The notes beneath the pieces are model-generated. The model was not told the DNA's origin. It made no database searches and worked only from the letters and a program-made list of their open reading frames with translations. Of a DNA stretch of 32,218 bases, positions 1 to 7,973 are shown piece by piece. The translations under genes were made by a program, and so were the position numbers. The stretch is from a virus, in the IMG/VR virus record IMGVR_UViG_3300032291_000797, positions 1 to 32,218 of that record, one strand, 5' to 3'. The stretch's first letter is position 1, and the number at the start of each line of letters is the position of its first letter.

Positions 1-1
1 A

Positions 2-2323
2 GGACTCTTCAATATCAGCACCACAGGCGCTTTGTTGTCCTTGGTGAACTCTGGCACTGGGATTCAGGTTAAAACCTCCTCTACAGCCATCACAGGTCGT
101 TCCGTGGCATCTTCTGGTGCTGGCTTGTCCATTACCGACGGAGATGGCGTTTCTGGTAATCCAACGGTGGCATTGAGCGGTTTGCCTGCATCGCTTGCCA
201 ACTTGAGTGGCTCTGGCATGGTGGCAGTGATAGGCGGAACTGGTCTTAGCCCTCGCACAATTACTGGCACATCGAACCAAATTACCCTTGCGAATGGCGA
301 CGGTCAGTCTGGTAACCCAACGATTTCAATCGCCGACAACGCGGTGTTGCCCGGCACTGGGGCGATGGCTGTGCCAACTGGCACAACAGGCCAACAACCC
401 GTTGGCTATGGCGGTCAATTCCGCTATAACACCTCTACGGCTCGTTTTGAAGGCTACCAAAGCGGTAACTGGTACAACTTTGGTCAAGGCGATGGCACGG
501 TCACTTCTGTGAGCGGCACATCCAACCAAATCACGGTTGCGAACTCTTCAACAACTCCTCAAATTTCAATTGCCGCAAACCCGCAGTTCCCCGGCACATC
601 AAACGTGTTGCTCCCTGCTGGAGAGACAATCAACCGCCCCGCAACCCCATCAAACGGGATGTTGCGATACAGCACCACATTCCAACTTTTTGAAGGCTAT
701 ATCAACGGAAGTTGGCAAACAATTGCCGCTGGCTCTGGTGTGACTTCTGTTGCGACAGGCACAGGATTGAGTGGCGGGCCTATCACCTCGACAGGCACTA
801 TTTCAATTTCCGACACTGGCGTGACTGCTGGCTCTTACGGCTCATCGTCGCAAGTGCCAAGCTACACCGTCAATGCCCAAGGCCAATTAACTGCCGCCGC
901 AAACATCTCAATCTCCCCAACGGATATTGGCGCGGTGACTTCCGTCTCTGGAACAGCCAACGAAATCACTTCGACTGGCGGTCAAACTCCTGTTTTGTCT
1001 TTGCCATCAACAATGATTTTGACTGGCAAGACAATCTCTGGTGGAACTTACAACATGACTGCCGCCGCCGTGGCGTCAGACATCGTTACAACAAACACTG
1101 CGACTCAAACGCTGACCAACAAAACAATCAGCGGCTCGTCAAACACACTGACCAATATTGGCAACTCATCGTTGACAAACAGTTCAGTGACTGTCGGCAC
1201 AACCAATGTTGCATTGGGCGCAACTGCAACGTCTTTGGCTGGGTTGACTTCTGTCACTGTGACTCAAGACCCAACGCTCAATTTGCAATTGGCAACCAAG
1301 CAGTATGTGGACACCGTGGCGGCAACTGGCCTGCACTATCACACGCCTGTTTATCTTGAGTCTCCAAACACTACTGGCAACCTGACTGCGACTTACGCAG
1401 GCGGAGGTACAAGCACGACCATCACCACAATTGCCAATGGCACTGACATCACTTTTGCCAGCGGCGCTCCAGCAGTTGACTCTCAGGTCACGACAGCAAC
1501 CGCCAACGGTCTGACTTCTGGCACTCAATATTGGGTGGTATCGGTCTCTGGAAGTACGGTTCAGCTATCTTTGACCTATGGCGGAACAGCCATTACAGGG
1601 CTGACAAACGGGACTGGATTATCCATTGCGTCGGTCATCAATGCTGGCGTTGGCGCAACATTGACAAACGCAGGCACGCAAGTGGCTTTGACCATCGACG
1701 GAGTTCTAACTACCGTCGGTATGCGTGTGTTGATTTACAACCAAACCAGCGCACTGCAAAACGGCGTGTACACGGTAACCACAGTTGGTAGCGGCTCAAC
1801 CAATTGGGTTCTGACTCGCGCAACTGACGCAAACACATATTCGCCATACAGTTCAACCTCACTTGGCGGCGGTGATGCGTTCTTCGTTCAAGCAGGCGCT
1901 ACTGGCGCTGGCGAGACTTACGCGGTCTCAACCACGGGCGCAATTTTCTTTGGTCAGACAAGCATTACTTTTGCCCAGATTAGCGCGTCGGCGGTGTACA
2001 CAGCTACATCACCAATCAACATTACTGGCACAAACATTTCCCTGACGACAGTCCCCGCCACTTTGGGTGGCACTGGTCAGTCGTCATACACAACAGGTGA
2101 TTTGCTGTATGCCACGAACTCAACAACATTGACAAAGTTGGGCATTGGCACTTCTGGTCAAGTTTTGAAGTCGACTGGGACTGCTCCCGCGTGGCAGTTG
2201 AACCCAACTTATTTGCCAATTGTGTTGCATGATGCAACATCAGTGGATATTTCGGTTGCAAGCGGCTACCTGCCTGTTTTGTTACATGATGGCGTGACCA
2301 CAGTCAATGTGGCTTTATATTGA
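2..2323 (+). CDS. Tail fibre protein, 5'-truncated by window start
   Basis: This reading frame is open to the first base, so the true start lies upstream; about 774 residues are visible. It is almost entirely Gly/Ser/Thr/Asn-rich short beta-repeats of the kind that build trimeric phage fibres. Two tandem ~75-residue modules each begin GTSNQIT and end with an RY.T...FEGY..G.W signature. Mid-protein there is a TKQYVD segment followed by LHYHTPVYLES, and near the end a GTGQSSYTTGDLLYA / GTSGQVLKSTG stretch; both are recurrent in fibres of aquatic phages. No enzymatic motif was seen. It is followed closely by further small fibre-type genes on the same strand. Fibre identity is inferred from composition and repeats; the exact virion position is unknown. 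Confidence 0.75.
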   Translation, partial: GLFNISTTGALLSLVNSGTGIQVKTSSTAITGRSVASSGAGLSITDGDGVSGNPTVALSGLPASLANLSGSGMVAVIGGTGLSPRTITGTSNQITLANGDGQSGNPTISIADNAVLPGTGAMAVPTGTTGQQPVGYGGQFRYNTSTARFEGYQSGNWYNFGQGDGTVTSVSGTSNQITVANSSTTPQISIAANPQFPGTSNVLLPAGETINRPATPSNGMLRYSTTFQLFEGYINGSWQTIAAGSGVTSVATGTGLSGGPITSTGTISISDTGVTAGSYGSSSQVPSYTVNAQGQLTAAANISISPTDIGAVTSVSGTANEITSTGGQTPVLSLPSTMILTGKTISGGTYNMTAAAVASDIVTTNTATQTLTNKTISGSSNTLTNIGNSSLTNSSVTVGTTNVALGATATSLAGLTSVTVTQDPTLNLQLATKQYVDTVAATGLHYHTPVYLESPNTTGNLTATYAGGGTSTTITTIANGTDITFASGAPAVDSQVTTATANGLTSGTQYWVVSVSGSTVQLSLTYGGTAITGLTNGTGLSIASVINAGVGATLTNAGTQVALTIDGVLTTVGMRVLIYNQTSALQNGVYTVTTVGSGSTNWVLTRATDANTYSPYSSTSLGGGDAFFVQAGATGAGETYAVSTTGAIFFGQTSITFAQISASAVYTATSPINITGTNISLTTVPATLGGTGQSSYTTGDLLYATNSTTLTKLGIGTSGQVLKSTGTAPAWQLNPTYLPIVLHDATSVDISVASGYLPVLLHDGVTTVNVALY
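266..733 (+). repeat. Tandem duplicated ~75-residue fibre module
   Basis: Two degenerate copies, about 266-490 and 515-733, lie inside the first fibre gene. Shared order of elements: GTSNQIT, then ISIA.N, PGT, a P.G.T segment, RY.T, FEGY and G.W. The copies have diverged at nucleotide level, so this is an old protein-level duplication. A partial third unit (GDG.SGNPTVALSG) precedes them. Confidence 0.65.
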
Positions 2324-2333
2324 GGAATAGAAA

Positions 2334-2627
2334 ATGACGGCACGATACCCACTCGTAATTGCTGGTGTCACGATTGAAGAGATTCAAATTGGCGACACCT
2401 ACGACTTGTCTCAGGGAGCCAGCCTTCCTTTGACTACAGGCGTTTCTGGAGTTTTGCCAACCGCCAATGGCGGAACCAACTTGTCGTCATTTACGGCAGG
2501 TGGGTTGCTGTTTGCTTCAAGCACCAGCGCACTGGCTCAATCTGCAAACCTTTCTTATAATTCATCGACAAGCGTGCTGACTGTTGGAACAGGCACAACT
2601 GGCGGTATCTCAGGAGGAACCTTCTAA
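2334..2627 (+). CDS. Small fibre-like structural protein
   Basis: 97 residues. The N-terminus (MTARYPLVIAGVTIEEIQIG) looks like a distinct attachment segment; the rest repeats the LPTANGGTNLSSFTAGGLL pattern of phage fibre proteins and ends GGISGGTF. The start is an ATG ten bases after the preceding stop, with GAGG upstream. The last codon region contains AGGAGG, which doubles as the ribosome binding site of the next gene; that gene starts inside this stop codon (TAATG). It may be a short fibre or collar subunit, or a detached fragment of a larger fibre. Function not proven. Confidence 0.6.
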   Translation: MTARYPLVIAGVTIEEIQIGDTYDLSQGASLPLTTGVSGVLPTANGGTNLSSFTAGGLLFASSTSALAQSANLSYNSSTSVLTVGTGTTGGISGGTF

Positions 2628-3217
2628 TGGCGGCAACTAATTACACCCCGATTTCGCTGTACTACAGCACTACAGCGGCGGCTGTGCCAACTTCTGGCAA
2701 TCTAGTCAATGGCGAGTTGGCAATCAACATTACCGACAAAAAACTCTACGCCAAAGACAATACTGGCACGGTGTTTTTGTTGGCATCCGAAGCAGGAACG
2801 ACAGGCACGGTCTCTTCCGTGGCAATGACCGTTCCGACGTTCTTGTCAATCTCTGGCTCCCCAATCACCTCTAGCGGTACGCTTGCTGTGTCTCTTTCTG
2901 GGACTGCACTGCCTACGGCAAACGGCGGCACTGGGTTGACTACATTTACTTCTGGTGGCGCTGTTTACGCTTCATCAACAAGTGCGCTTACCACTGGTAC
3001 ATTGCCAAACACGGCAGGCGGAACTGGTCAATCTGGCGCTTTTACTCAATACGGCGTTACTTATGCGTCAACGACCACCGCATTGGCAACAACTGCGGCT
3101 GGTACGGCTGGTTATATCTTGACATCAAACGGTTCAGGAGCCGCCCCTACTTTTCAGGCGTCTACTGGTGTATCAACAGGTAAGTCCATCGCGATGGCGA
3201 TGATTTTCGGATTCTAA
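2627..3217 (+). CDS. Tail fibre-type protein with attachment-like N-terminus
   Basis: 196 residues. Residues ~1-55 (MAATNYTPISLYYSTTAAA, then NGELAINITDKKLYAKDNTG) match the widespread N-terminal segment in which a GELAIN..D.KLY..D motif precedes a fibre shaft. The rest is Gly/Thr/Ser-rich with LPTANGGTGL and GGTGQSGAF units and a GYILTSNGSGAAPTFQ unit near the C-terminus. Start: one-base overlap with the previous stop, with AGGAGG eight bases upstream. Probably a side fibre or decoration protein assembled with its neighbours; no catalytic motif seen. Confidence 0.65.
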   Translation: MAATNYTPISLYYSTTAAAVPTSGNLVNGELAINITDKKLYAKDNTGTVFLLASEAGTTGTVSSVAMTVPTFLSISGSPITSSGTLAVSLSGTALPTANGGTGLTTFTSGGAVYASSTSALTTGTLPNTAGGTGQSGAFTQYGVTYASTTTALATTAAGTAGYILTSNGSGAAPTFQASTGVSTGKSIAMAMIFGF

Positions 3218-3226
3218 GGAGCAATC

Positions 3227-3598
3227 ATGGCAAACCCAAATATCGTAAACGTAACGTCGATTTACGGCAACACGTCTTACTTAATTCCCAGCACCACAGG
3301 CGCTACCGTATGGACGGCATTGACTCCTGCTTCTGGCACGGTCAACAAAATTGACAACATTGTTGCTTCAAACGTAACAGGAACTGCCGTTGCTGTGACT
3401 GTATCAATCAACAGCGCAACTGCTGGTGGCGGTACGGCTTATCGCATTGCTTACCAAATCAGTGTTCCAGCCAACGCATCACTCATCATTGTGGACAAGA
3501 CAACTGCATTTTATTGCGGCGAGTCTCAATCTATTGTGGTGACTGTTGGTACTGGTAGCGCACTTGAATTGACAGCATCTTACGAAGCAATCACCTGA
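3227..3598 (+). CDS. Small beta-rich virion protein
   Basis: 123 residues, predicted almost all beta from alternating V/T/S patterns (TAVAVTVSINSATAGGGTAYRI, split around a Gly turn). It has no signal peptide, no membrane segment and a single Cys. The start is an ATG preceded by AAGGAGC. It lies between two fibre genes on the same strand with gaps of about ten bases, so it is probably co-expressed late and is likely a decoration or fibre-accessory protein. I do not recognise a named family. Confidence 0.55.
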   Translation: MANPNIVNVTSIYGNTSYLIPSTTGATVWTALTPASGTVNKIDNIVASNVTGTAVAVTVSINSATAGGGTAYRIAYQISVPANASLIIVDKTTAFYCGESQSIVVTVGTGSALELTASYEAIT

Positions 3599-3610
3599 TA
3601 GGAGTCGCTT

Positions 3611-4699
3611 ATGTCGATGCGCTATCAAGCGGGGGTTTTAACGGCCTCATACTTTCCATTGAAGGTTCCAGATGCGCCTACTATTGGCACGCTTACTGTC
3701 GGTGGGGCGGTGTCTTTTAGCGCCCCAGCCAACACTGGAGGGGGAGCAATTTCTGGTTATACAGCAGTTGCGACTGACACATCTAGTGGCGCAACATTTG
3801 CAACCACTGGGTCATCTTCTCCAATATCAATCAGCGGGTTGACTATAGGTAATACATACACGGCGCGTGTTTTTGCCACAAACGCTTATGGAAGCGGCCC
3901 ATTTAGCGCGGCTTCCAACAGCGCAACAATTGCCGTTCAAGGTCAACAGGCTTACACAACGGCTGGAACATATTCATGGGTTGCCCCTGCTGGGGTTACT
4001 TCTGTTTCTGTCGTTGCAGTTGGTGGCGGTGGCGGTTGCTGTCCTTACTACGGTAATGCTGGAGGAGGTGGTGGCCTTGGCTACAAGAATGCTTATAGCG
4101 TTACGCCCGGGTCTTCTTACACTGTTGTTGTTGGTGCAGTCGGAACAACAGACCCTAACTTCAATGGCAACATTGCTGGAACTGCTGGCGGTGACTCTTA
4201 CTTTGTAAGCACCGCAGTCGTCAAAGGTGGCGGCGGCGCTGGTGGCCCAAATGCTAGTGGTGGAGCGGCTGGAGGTTCGTATGTTGGCGACGGCGGCGGT
4301 AATGGTGGTGGATACACGCCATCTGGCTACTCTGGTGGAAGCGGCGCTGGCGGCTACGCAGGAGATGGTGGTCGCGGTTCAGCCAATTCAACGTCTTACT
4401 CAGGTTCTGGCGGAGGTGCGGCTGGCGGCATAAATTATTATGGCGGCGGCGGCGTTGGACTTTTAGGTCAGGGGACAAGTGGCACATCAAACGCTCAAGG
4501 TGGCTCAGGTGGTACAAATGGTACTGCTTGGGGAGGTAGCGCTGGAACTGTTACCCCGACGGGTGGAAATTATGGCGGTGGTGCTGGGTATTCAGGCGGA
4601 ACAAACAACGGTGGTGGTCAAGGCGGTGTTGGCGCAGTTCGCATCATTTGGCCCGGCACAAGTCGCTCTTTCCCAAGCACAAACACAGGAGACCTGTAA
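3611..4699 (+). CDS. Adhesin with fibronectin-III domain and Gly-rich tip (copy 1)
   Basis: 362 residues. Residues ~18-110 look like one fibronectin type III domain (VPDAPTIG start, GYTAVATDTSSG centre, ISGLTIGNTYTARVFATNAYG end). From ~115 a beta strand (AYTTAGTYSWVAPAGVTSVS) leads into a long glycine-rich region with dozens of GGGG/GGSG runs, closed by the conserved C-terminus RIIWPGTSRSFPSTNTGDL. FN3 plus polyglycine domains are typical of phage receptor-binding tips, where glycine helices carry variable loops, as in T-even gp38-type adhesins. The next gene begins inside its stop codon. It is a close paralogue of that next gene. Confidence 0.72.
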   Translation: MSMRYQAGVLTASYFPLKVPDAPTIGTLTVGGAVSFSAPANTGGGAISGYTAVATDTSSGATFATTGSSSPISISGLTIGNTYTARVFATNAYGSGPFSAASNSATIAVQGQQAYTTAGTYSWVAPAGVTSVSVVAVGGGGGCCPYYGNAGGGGGLGYKNAYSVTPGSSYTVVVGAVGTTDPNFNGNIAGTAGGDSYFVSTAVVKGGGGAGGPNASGGAAGGSYVGDGGGNGGGYTPSGYSGGSGAGGYAGDGGRGSANSTSYSGSGGGAAGGINYYGGGGVGLLGQGTSGTSNAQGGSGGTNGTAWGGSAGTVTPTGGNYGGGAGYSGGTNNGGGQGGVGAVRIIWPGTSRSFPSTNTGDL

Positions 4700-5799
4700 T
4701 GCCTAATTTTTCTGGTCTTTGGACATCAAGACAGCAATTGCAAGCAGTTGGATTGAGTATTTGGCCTGCCGTTCCCGGTGCGCCAACCAGTCCAACAGCA
4801 ACGGGCGCAGACGCGTCCGCAACGATAGTTGTTACTGCCCCATCAAATCTTGGTTACCCTGCTGTAATCACGTCGTATACGGCGACATCAAGCCCCGGTG
4901 GTTTTACAGGGACAAGTTCGTCTACCTCCATTGTGGTAAGTGGATTGACCAATGGAACCGCATACACATTCACCGTAACCGCAACAAACGCATCAGGAAC
5001 TGGCCCCGCAAGTGTGGCAAGTAACAGCGTGACTCCGCAAATTGTTACGGGGCAGGTTGCTTACACAACCGCTGGCACATACTCTTGGGTTGCTCCCACT
5101 GGTGTGACTAATGTCTCAGTTGTTTGCGTCGGAGGCGGCGGAGGCGGAGCGTCAGGCTCTTCTGCTTCTGGCGGAGGCGGTGGTCTTGGTTACAAAAACA
5201 ACTATAGCGTTACCCCCGGCACTTCTTACACTGTTGTTGTTGGCGCTGGAGGCTCCACCTCATCCTCGGGGAGCAATAGTTATTTTGTCAGTACATCTGT
5301 TGTCAGGGGCGGCGCAGGCACGTTTGGTTCTGACTCTGGCGGAACTTACACTGGTGATGGCGGCGGTAACGGAGGCGGCTCCACTACCTATGGCAACACT
5401 GGTTGTGGCGGCGGTGCTGGAGGATATGCTGGTAATGGCGGTCAAGGTGGTGGATATGCTGGCTCTGGTCAGCTACCAACTGCTGGCTCTGGTGGTGGCG
5501 GTGGCGGTGGTTACACAAGCAGTGATTACACTATCACTGGCGGAGGCGGAGGTGTTGGCCTTCTGGGTCAAGGTTCAAATGGAGCCGCTGGCACAACAAG
5601 CAGTCAAGGTGGTGGTGGCGGCTCTGGTGGAGCAAATGGACAATCACGCAACCCTTCAGGTAACGGCGGCGCTTATGGCGGTGGAGCCGCTGGTTCGCAT
5701 TATGGTGGCGGTAACGGACAGGGCGGTGTAGGCGCTGTCCGCATTATTTGGCCCGGCAACACCCGCGCTTTCCCATCAACAAACACAGGAGATTTATAA
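4699..5799 (+). CDS. Adhesin with fibronectin-III domain and Gly-rich tip (copy 2)
   Basis: 366 residues from the ATG that overlaps the previous stop by one base (TAATG). The frame is open 17 codons further upstream, but that segment (MARHKSLFPKHK...) lies antiphase inside the preceding gene and looks like non-protein. N-terminal motif FSGLWTSRQQ...GLSIWP, then an FN3 domain (~25-115), then the strand AYTTAGTYSWVAPTGVTNVS, a polyglycine region, and an end RIIWPGNTRAFPSTNTGDL nearly identical to copy 1. The N-terminus and glycine loops differ most between copies, so the pair probably arose by tandem duplication followed by divergence. Likely a receptor-binding tip protein. Confidence 0.72.
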   Translation: MPNFSGLWTSRQQLQAVGLSIWPAVPGAPTSPTATGADASATIVVTAPSNLGYPAVITSYTATSSPGGFTGTSSSTSIVVSGLTNGTAYTFTVTATNASGTGPASVASNSVTPQIVTGQVAYTTAGTYSWVAPTGVTNVSVVCVGGGGGGASGSSASGGGGGLGYKNNYSVTPGTSYTVVVGAGGSTSSSGSNSYFVSTSVVRGGAGTFGSDSGGTYTGDGGGNGGGSTTYGNTGCGGGAGGYAGNGGQGGGYAGSGQLPTAGSGGGGGGGYTSSDYTITGGGGGVGLLGQGSNGAAGTTSSQGGGGGSGGANGQSRNPSGNGGAYGGGAAGSHYGGGNGQGGVGAVRIIWPGNTRAFPSTNTGDL

Positions 5800-6216
5800 A
5801 TGGAACTTTTTATTCGCATCAAAGATGGTCAACCTTTTGAGCATCCAATTTTTGCTGACAATTTCCGCGAAGCATTCCCTGATGTAGATACAAACAATTT
5901 GCCAGAGGGTTTTGCAAAATTTATTCGTGTTGAGCCTCCATCAATTGGCCCATACGAAACATACGGTAGTTGTGAGTACAAGTTAGTTGGCGACTCTTAT
6001 ACCGATGTCCACAATGTTATTGCCATGACTCCAGAGCAAGTTGAGCAAAAGAAAACGCAAAGAAAAACAGAGTGGATTGAAAACGGCGGCCCCGCCTCTT
6101 GGGTTTTTAATGACGACACTTGTCTGCATGAGCCTCCAATTCCATATCCAAAAGACGGTAAAGCATATCGTTGGGATGAACCAACCACATCATGGGTAGA
6201 GGTGGAAAATGTCTGA
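5800..6216 (+). CDS. Tail fibre assembly-like small protein
   Basis: 138 residues, non-repetitive and charged, unlike its Gly-rich neighbours. It starts MELFIRIKDGQPFEHPIF, has a middle segment EQVEQKKTQRKTEWIENG and ends with an aromatic YRWDEPTTSWVEV segment. Proteins of this shape recur beside fibre and adhesin genes of aquatic phages, where a chaperone or tail-fibre-assembly role is usually supposed. The ATG follows the previous stop directly, and the gene overlaps the next by eight bases. Assembly function is inferred from position and general resemblance only. Confidence 0.55.
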   Translation: MELFIRIKDGQPFEHPIFADNFREAFPDVDTNNLPEGFAKFIRVEPPSIGPYETYGSCEYKLVGDSYTDVHNVIAMTPEQVEQKKTQRKTEWIENGGPASWVFNDDTCLHEPPIPYPKDGKAYRWDEPTTSWVEVENV

Positions 6217-7306
6217 ACAATACCCCGGCGGGTTTATAACCAAGACGCCGCCAACGCCGAGTGGCCCTTATCAGGATAGTACGGCTCAAGGTCTTTGGAC
6301 AATGAGTCAAGCCGCCGCTTATCAGAAGCAGGGTTTGTGGCCTATCCCCGGCAATGTTTCGCTGTTTCCAATTGGTGCGTCTGTAACCTTTGATTCGGCA
6401 AATACTTTTGGTCGTACAGGCCCAACCTATGCAACACTGTCAAGCTATTACACCGGTGTTGGAGGCTATTGGCCCGCCCTAATTTCAGCCTCAAAACTTG
6501 CTGTAACTAGAGGAAATGGTTATCAGCAATTTACCATTCCTGAAAGTGGAACTTATCAGTTTGAGGTTTATGGTGCTGTTGGAGGAGTTCCTACAAGTAA
6601 TACGTCTTGGACTGCTGGGCAAGCCGCACGCATAACAGTGACAACTGCATTAAGTGCAGGTGACGTTCTACAAATTATTGTGGGTCAAGCGCCCGGCAGT
6701 GGCTCTAGTGAACCATACAACGGCGGCGGAGGTGGCGGAACATTTGTTCTTAAAAACGGATTATTTACGTCACTTTCAAATGCTGACATTATTTGTATTG
6801 CTGGCGGCAGTGCTGGCGGCGCATACGCCAAAACAGGCGCGGCTTGCACAAATGCAAGTTTGACAAGTACGGCAAGTAACCCAGAAGGTGGAGAGACTTC
6901 AGGAACTGGCGGCAACGGTGGCAATGGCAATGGATACTCAGGCAATAGCCCCGGCTCCGCCCCTCCTGCGGCTGGTTTGTACTCAAACGCAACCAACTTC
7001 ACCTATACGGGTAGCGCTATTGCCGCTACCTACATTGCGCAAAATAGTGGTGCAGTTGGCGGTTATGGTTATTACGGCAATACACCTTCAGGCTTTGGGG
7101 GTGCTGGTGGCTCTGGAAACCATGCTGGCGGCGCTGGTGGCGGCTATAACGGTGGCGGCGGTGGTCAAGGCAACAATTACTCAAGCGCTGGCGGCTCTAG
7201 TTATTTTTCAGCCCCCGGCGTAACTTTTGTGTCATCCGCTCTTTGGGGAACCACAAACACAGTCAATGGTCAAAACGGTTATGTTGTTATGACAAGAACC
7301 GCATAA
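6209..7306 (+). CDS. Gly-rich tail adhesin (third copy type)
   Basis: 365 residues. The N-terminus carries AQGLWTMSQAAAYQKQGLWP, which matches the FSGLWT...GLSIWP motif of the adhesin at 4699-5799 and may be a shared virion-docking peptide. Residues ~90-170 form a beta-rich domain (YQQFTIPESGTYQFEVYGA). From ~170 long GGGGG-type runs alternate with variable Asn/Ser/Tyr segments, ending NGYVVMTRTA. There is no FN3 domain and the C-terminus differs from the two upstream adhesins. Probably an alternative or additional receptor-binding tip. Confidence 0.65.
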   Translation: MSEQYPGGFITKTPPTPSGPYQDSTAQGLWTMSQAAAYQKQGLWPIPGNVSLFPIGASVTFDSANTFGRTGPTYATLSSYYTGVGGYWPALISASKLAVTRGNGYQQFTIPESGTYQFEVYGAVGGVPTSNTSWTAGQAARITVTTALSAGDVLQIIVGQAPGSGSSEPYNGGGGGGTFVLKNGLFTSLSNADIICIAGGSAGGAYAKTGAACTNASLTSTASNPEGGETSGTGGNGGNGNGYSGNSPGSAPPAAGLYSNATNFTYTGSAIAATYIAQNSGAVGGYGYYGNTPSGFGGAGGSGNHAGGAGGGYNGGGGGQGNNYSSAGGSSYFSAPGVTFVSSALWGTTNTVNGQNGYVVMTRTA

Positions 7307-7316
7307 AGGAATAAAC

Positions 7317-7487
7317 ATGATTAACCTTCAACTTTCGATTGACCAAGTCAACGCACTGCTTGCCATCCTTGGCAGGCAACCTTACGAGCAGGTCAGTATG
7401 CTGATTGCCGAAATTATTCAACAGGGCGCTCCTCAAGCTAAAGCTATTGAGGAAGTTGAGTCTGCTCTGGGGAAGGCGACTGAATAA
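7317..7487 (+). CDS. Small conserved-type phage protein at head of lysis cassette
   Basis: 56 residues (MINLQLSIDQVNALLAILGR, then EQVSMLIAEIIQQ). Two predicted amphipathic helices, no signal peptide and no membrane segment. The ATG is preceded by AAGGAATAAAC, and the stop overlaps the next start (TAATG), giving translational coupling to the membrane protein that follows. Similar short proteins often sit before lysis genes in aquatic phages, but no function is known to me. Confidence 0.6.
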   Translation: MINLQLSIDQVNALLAILGRQPYEQVSMLIAEIIQQGAPQAKAIEEVESALGKATE

Positions 7488-7702
7488 TGGAGGCTGTTCA
7501 CGAACTTGCCACTGACACTGACAAGCGATTGAGCGTCCATGAGGCGGTCTGCGCACAGCGTTACGAAGGTATTCAGGCCCGTTTTGACGACGGCTCAAAG
7601 CGCATGACAAAGATTGAGTACCTCTTGTATGTACTCCTTGCGGTGGTGTTGCTTGGGCCGGGCGTTGCGGCGGAGTTTGTCAAAAAAATGCTGGGGATTT
7701 AA
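7487..7702 (+). CDS. Putative holin-like membrane protein (XhlA-like layout)
   Basis: 71 residues. Residues ~1-40 are charged and amphipathic (coiled-coil-like); residues ~43-62 (IEYLLYVLLAVVLLGPGVAA) form one strong transmembrane helix, followed by a short basic tail FVKKMLGI. An N-terminal amphipathic helix plus a C-terminal membrane helix is the XhlA-type layout of lysis accessory proteins. The context is three further lysis genes within 1.2 kb. Holin or holin-accessory function is an inference from layout and neighbours. Confidence 0.55.
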   Translation: MEAVHELATDTDKRLSVHEAVCAQRYEGIQARFDDGSKRMTKIEYLLYVLLAVVLLGPGVAAEFVKKMLGI

Positions 7703-7703
7703 T

Positions 7704-7973
7704 ATGAATTGGGCTGATGTACTCAAGGCGGTAATTCCAATCATCGTTGCATCACTCGCTTGGCTCTTAGGCCAAGTCAACGACTTCTCCACTCGATTGA
7801 CAAAAATTGAAGGCTCCATGCCTGCCTTAATTACAAAAGAGGGCGTCCCCACTGATTCTCCAATTTCAGCCGAGCGTCGGCACTTGATGAAAGAAGAGAT
7901 TTACAAAGACATCCACCAACTTCAGGTGAAAGTCCAATTGCTTGAGGAACGCGAAAAGATGGTGAAAAAATGA
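7704..7973 (+). CDS. Small membrane-anchored coiled-coil protein of lysis cassette
   Basis: 89 residues from the ATG at 7704, one base after the previous stop codon; a longer frame upstream only overlaps the preceding gene. Residues ~5-24 (DVLKAVIPIIVASLAWLLGQ) form one membrane helix, and ~30-89 are charged and probably coiled coil (HQLQVKVQLLEEREKMVKK). The arrangement resembles the inner-membrane spanin (Rz) plan, or a second XhlA-like protein. No partner outer-membrane spanin lipoprotein lies alongside. The stop overlaps the next start by four bases. Confidence 0.5.
   Translation: MNWADVLKAVIPIIVASLAWLLGQVNDFSTRLTKIEGSMPALITKEGVPTDSPISAERRHLMKEEIYKDIHQLQVKVQLLEEREKMVKK

Noticed and set aside
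712-1359. 215-codon frame inside the first fibre gene
   Set aside because: Cys/Trp/His/Arg-rich and irregular, typical of a shifted reading of Thr/Gly/Asn codons.
5111-5731. Alternative + strand frame inside the second adhesin
   Set aside because: Ala/Leu/Val-rich product caused by reading GGN-rich sequence in another frame; no ribosome site and no recognisable domain.
3611-7306. Diversity-generating retroelement acting on the adhesins
   Set aside because: No reverse transcriptase, no template repeat with adenine-biased differences was found; ordinary duplication explains the similarity.
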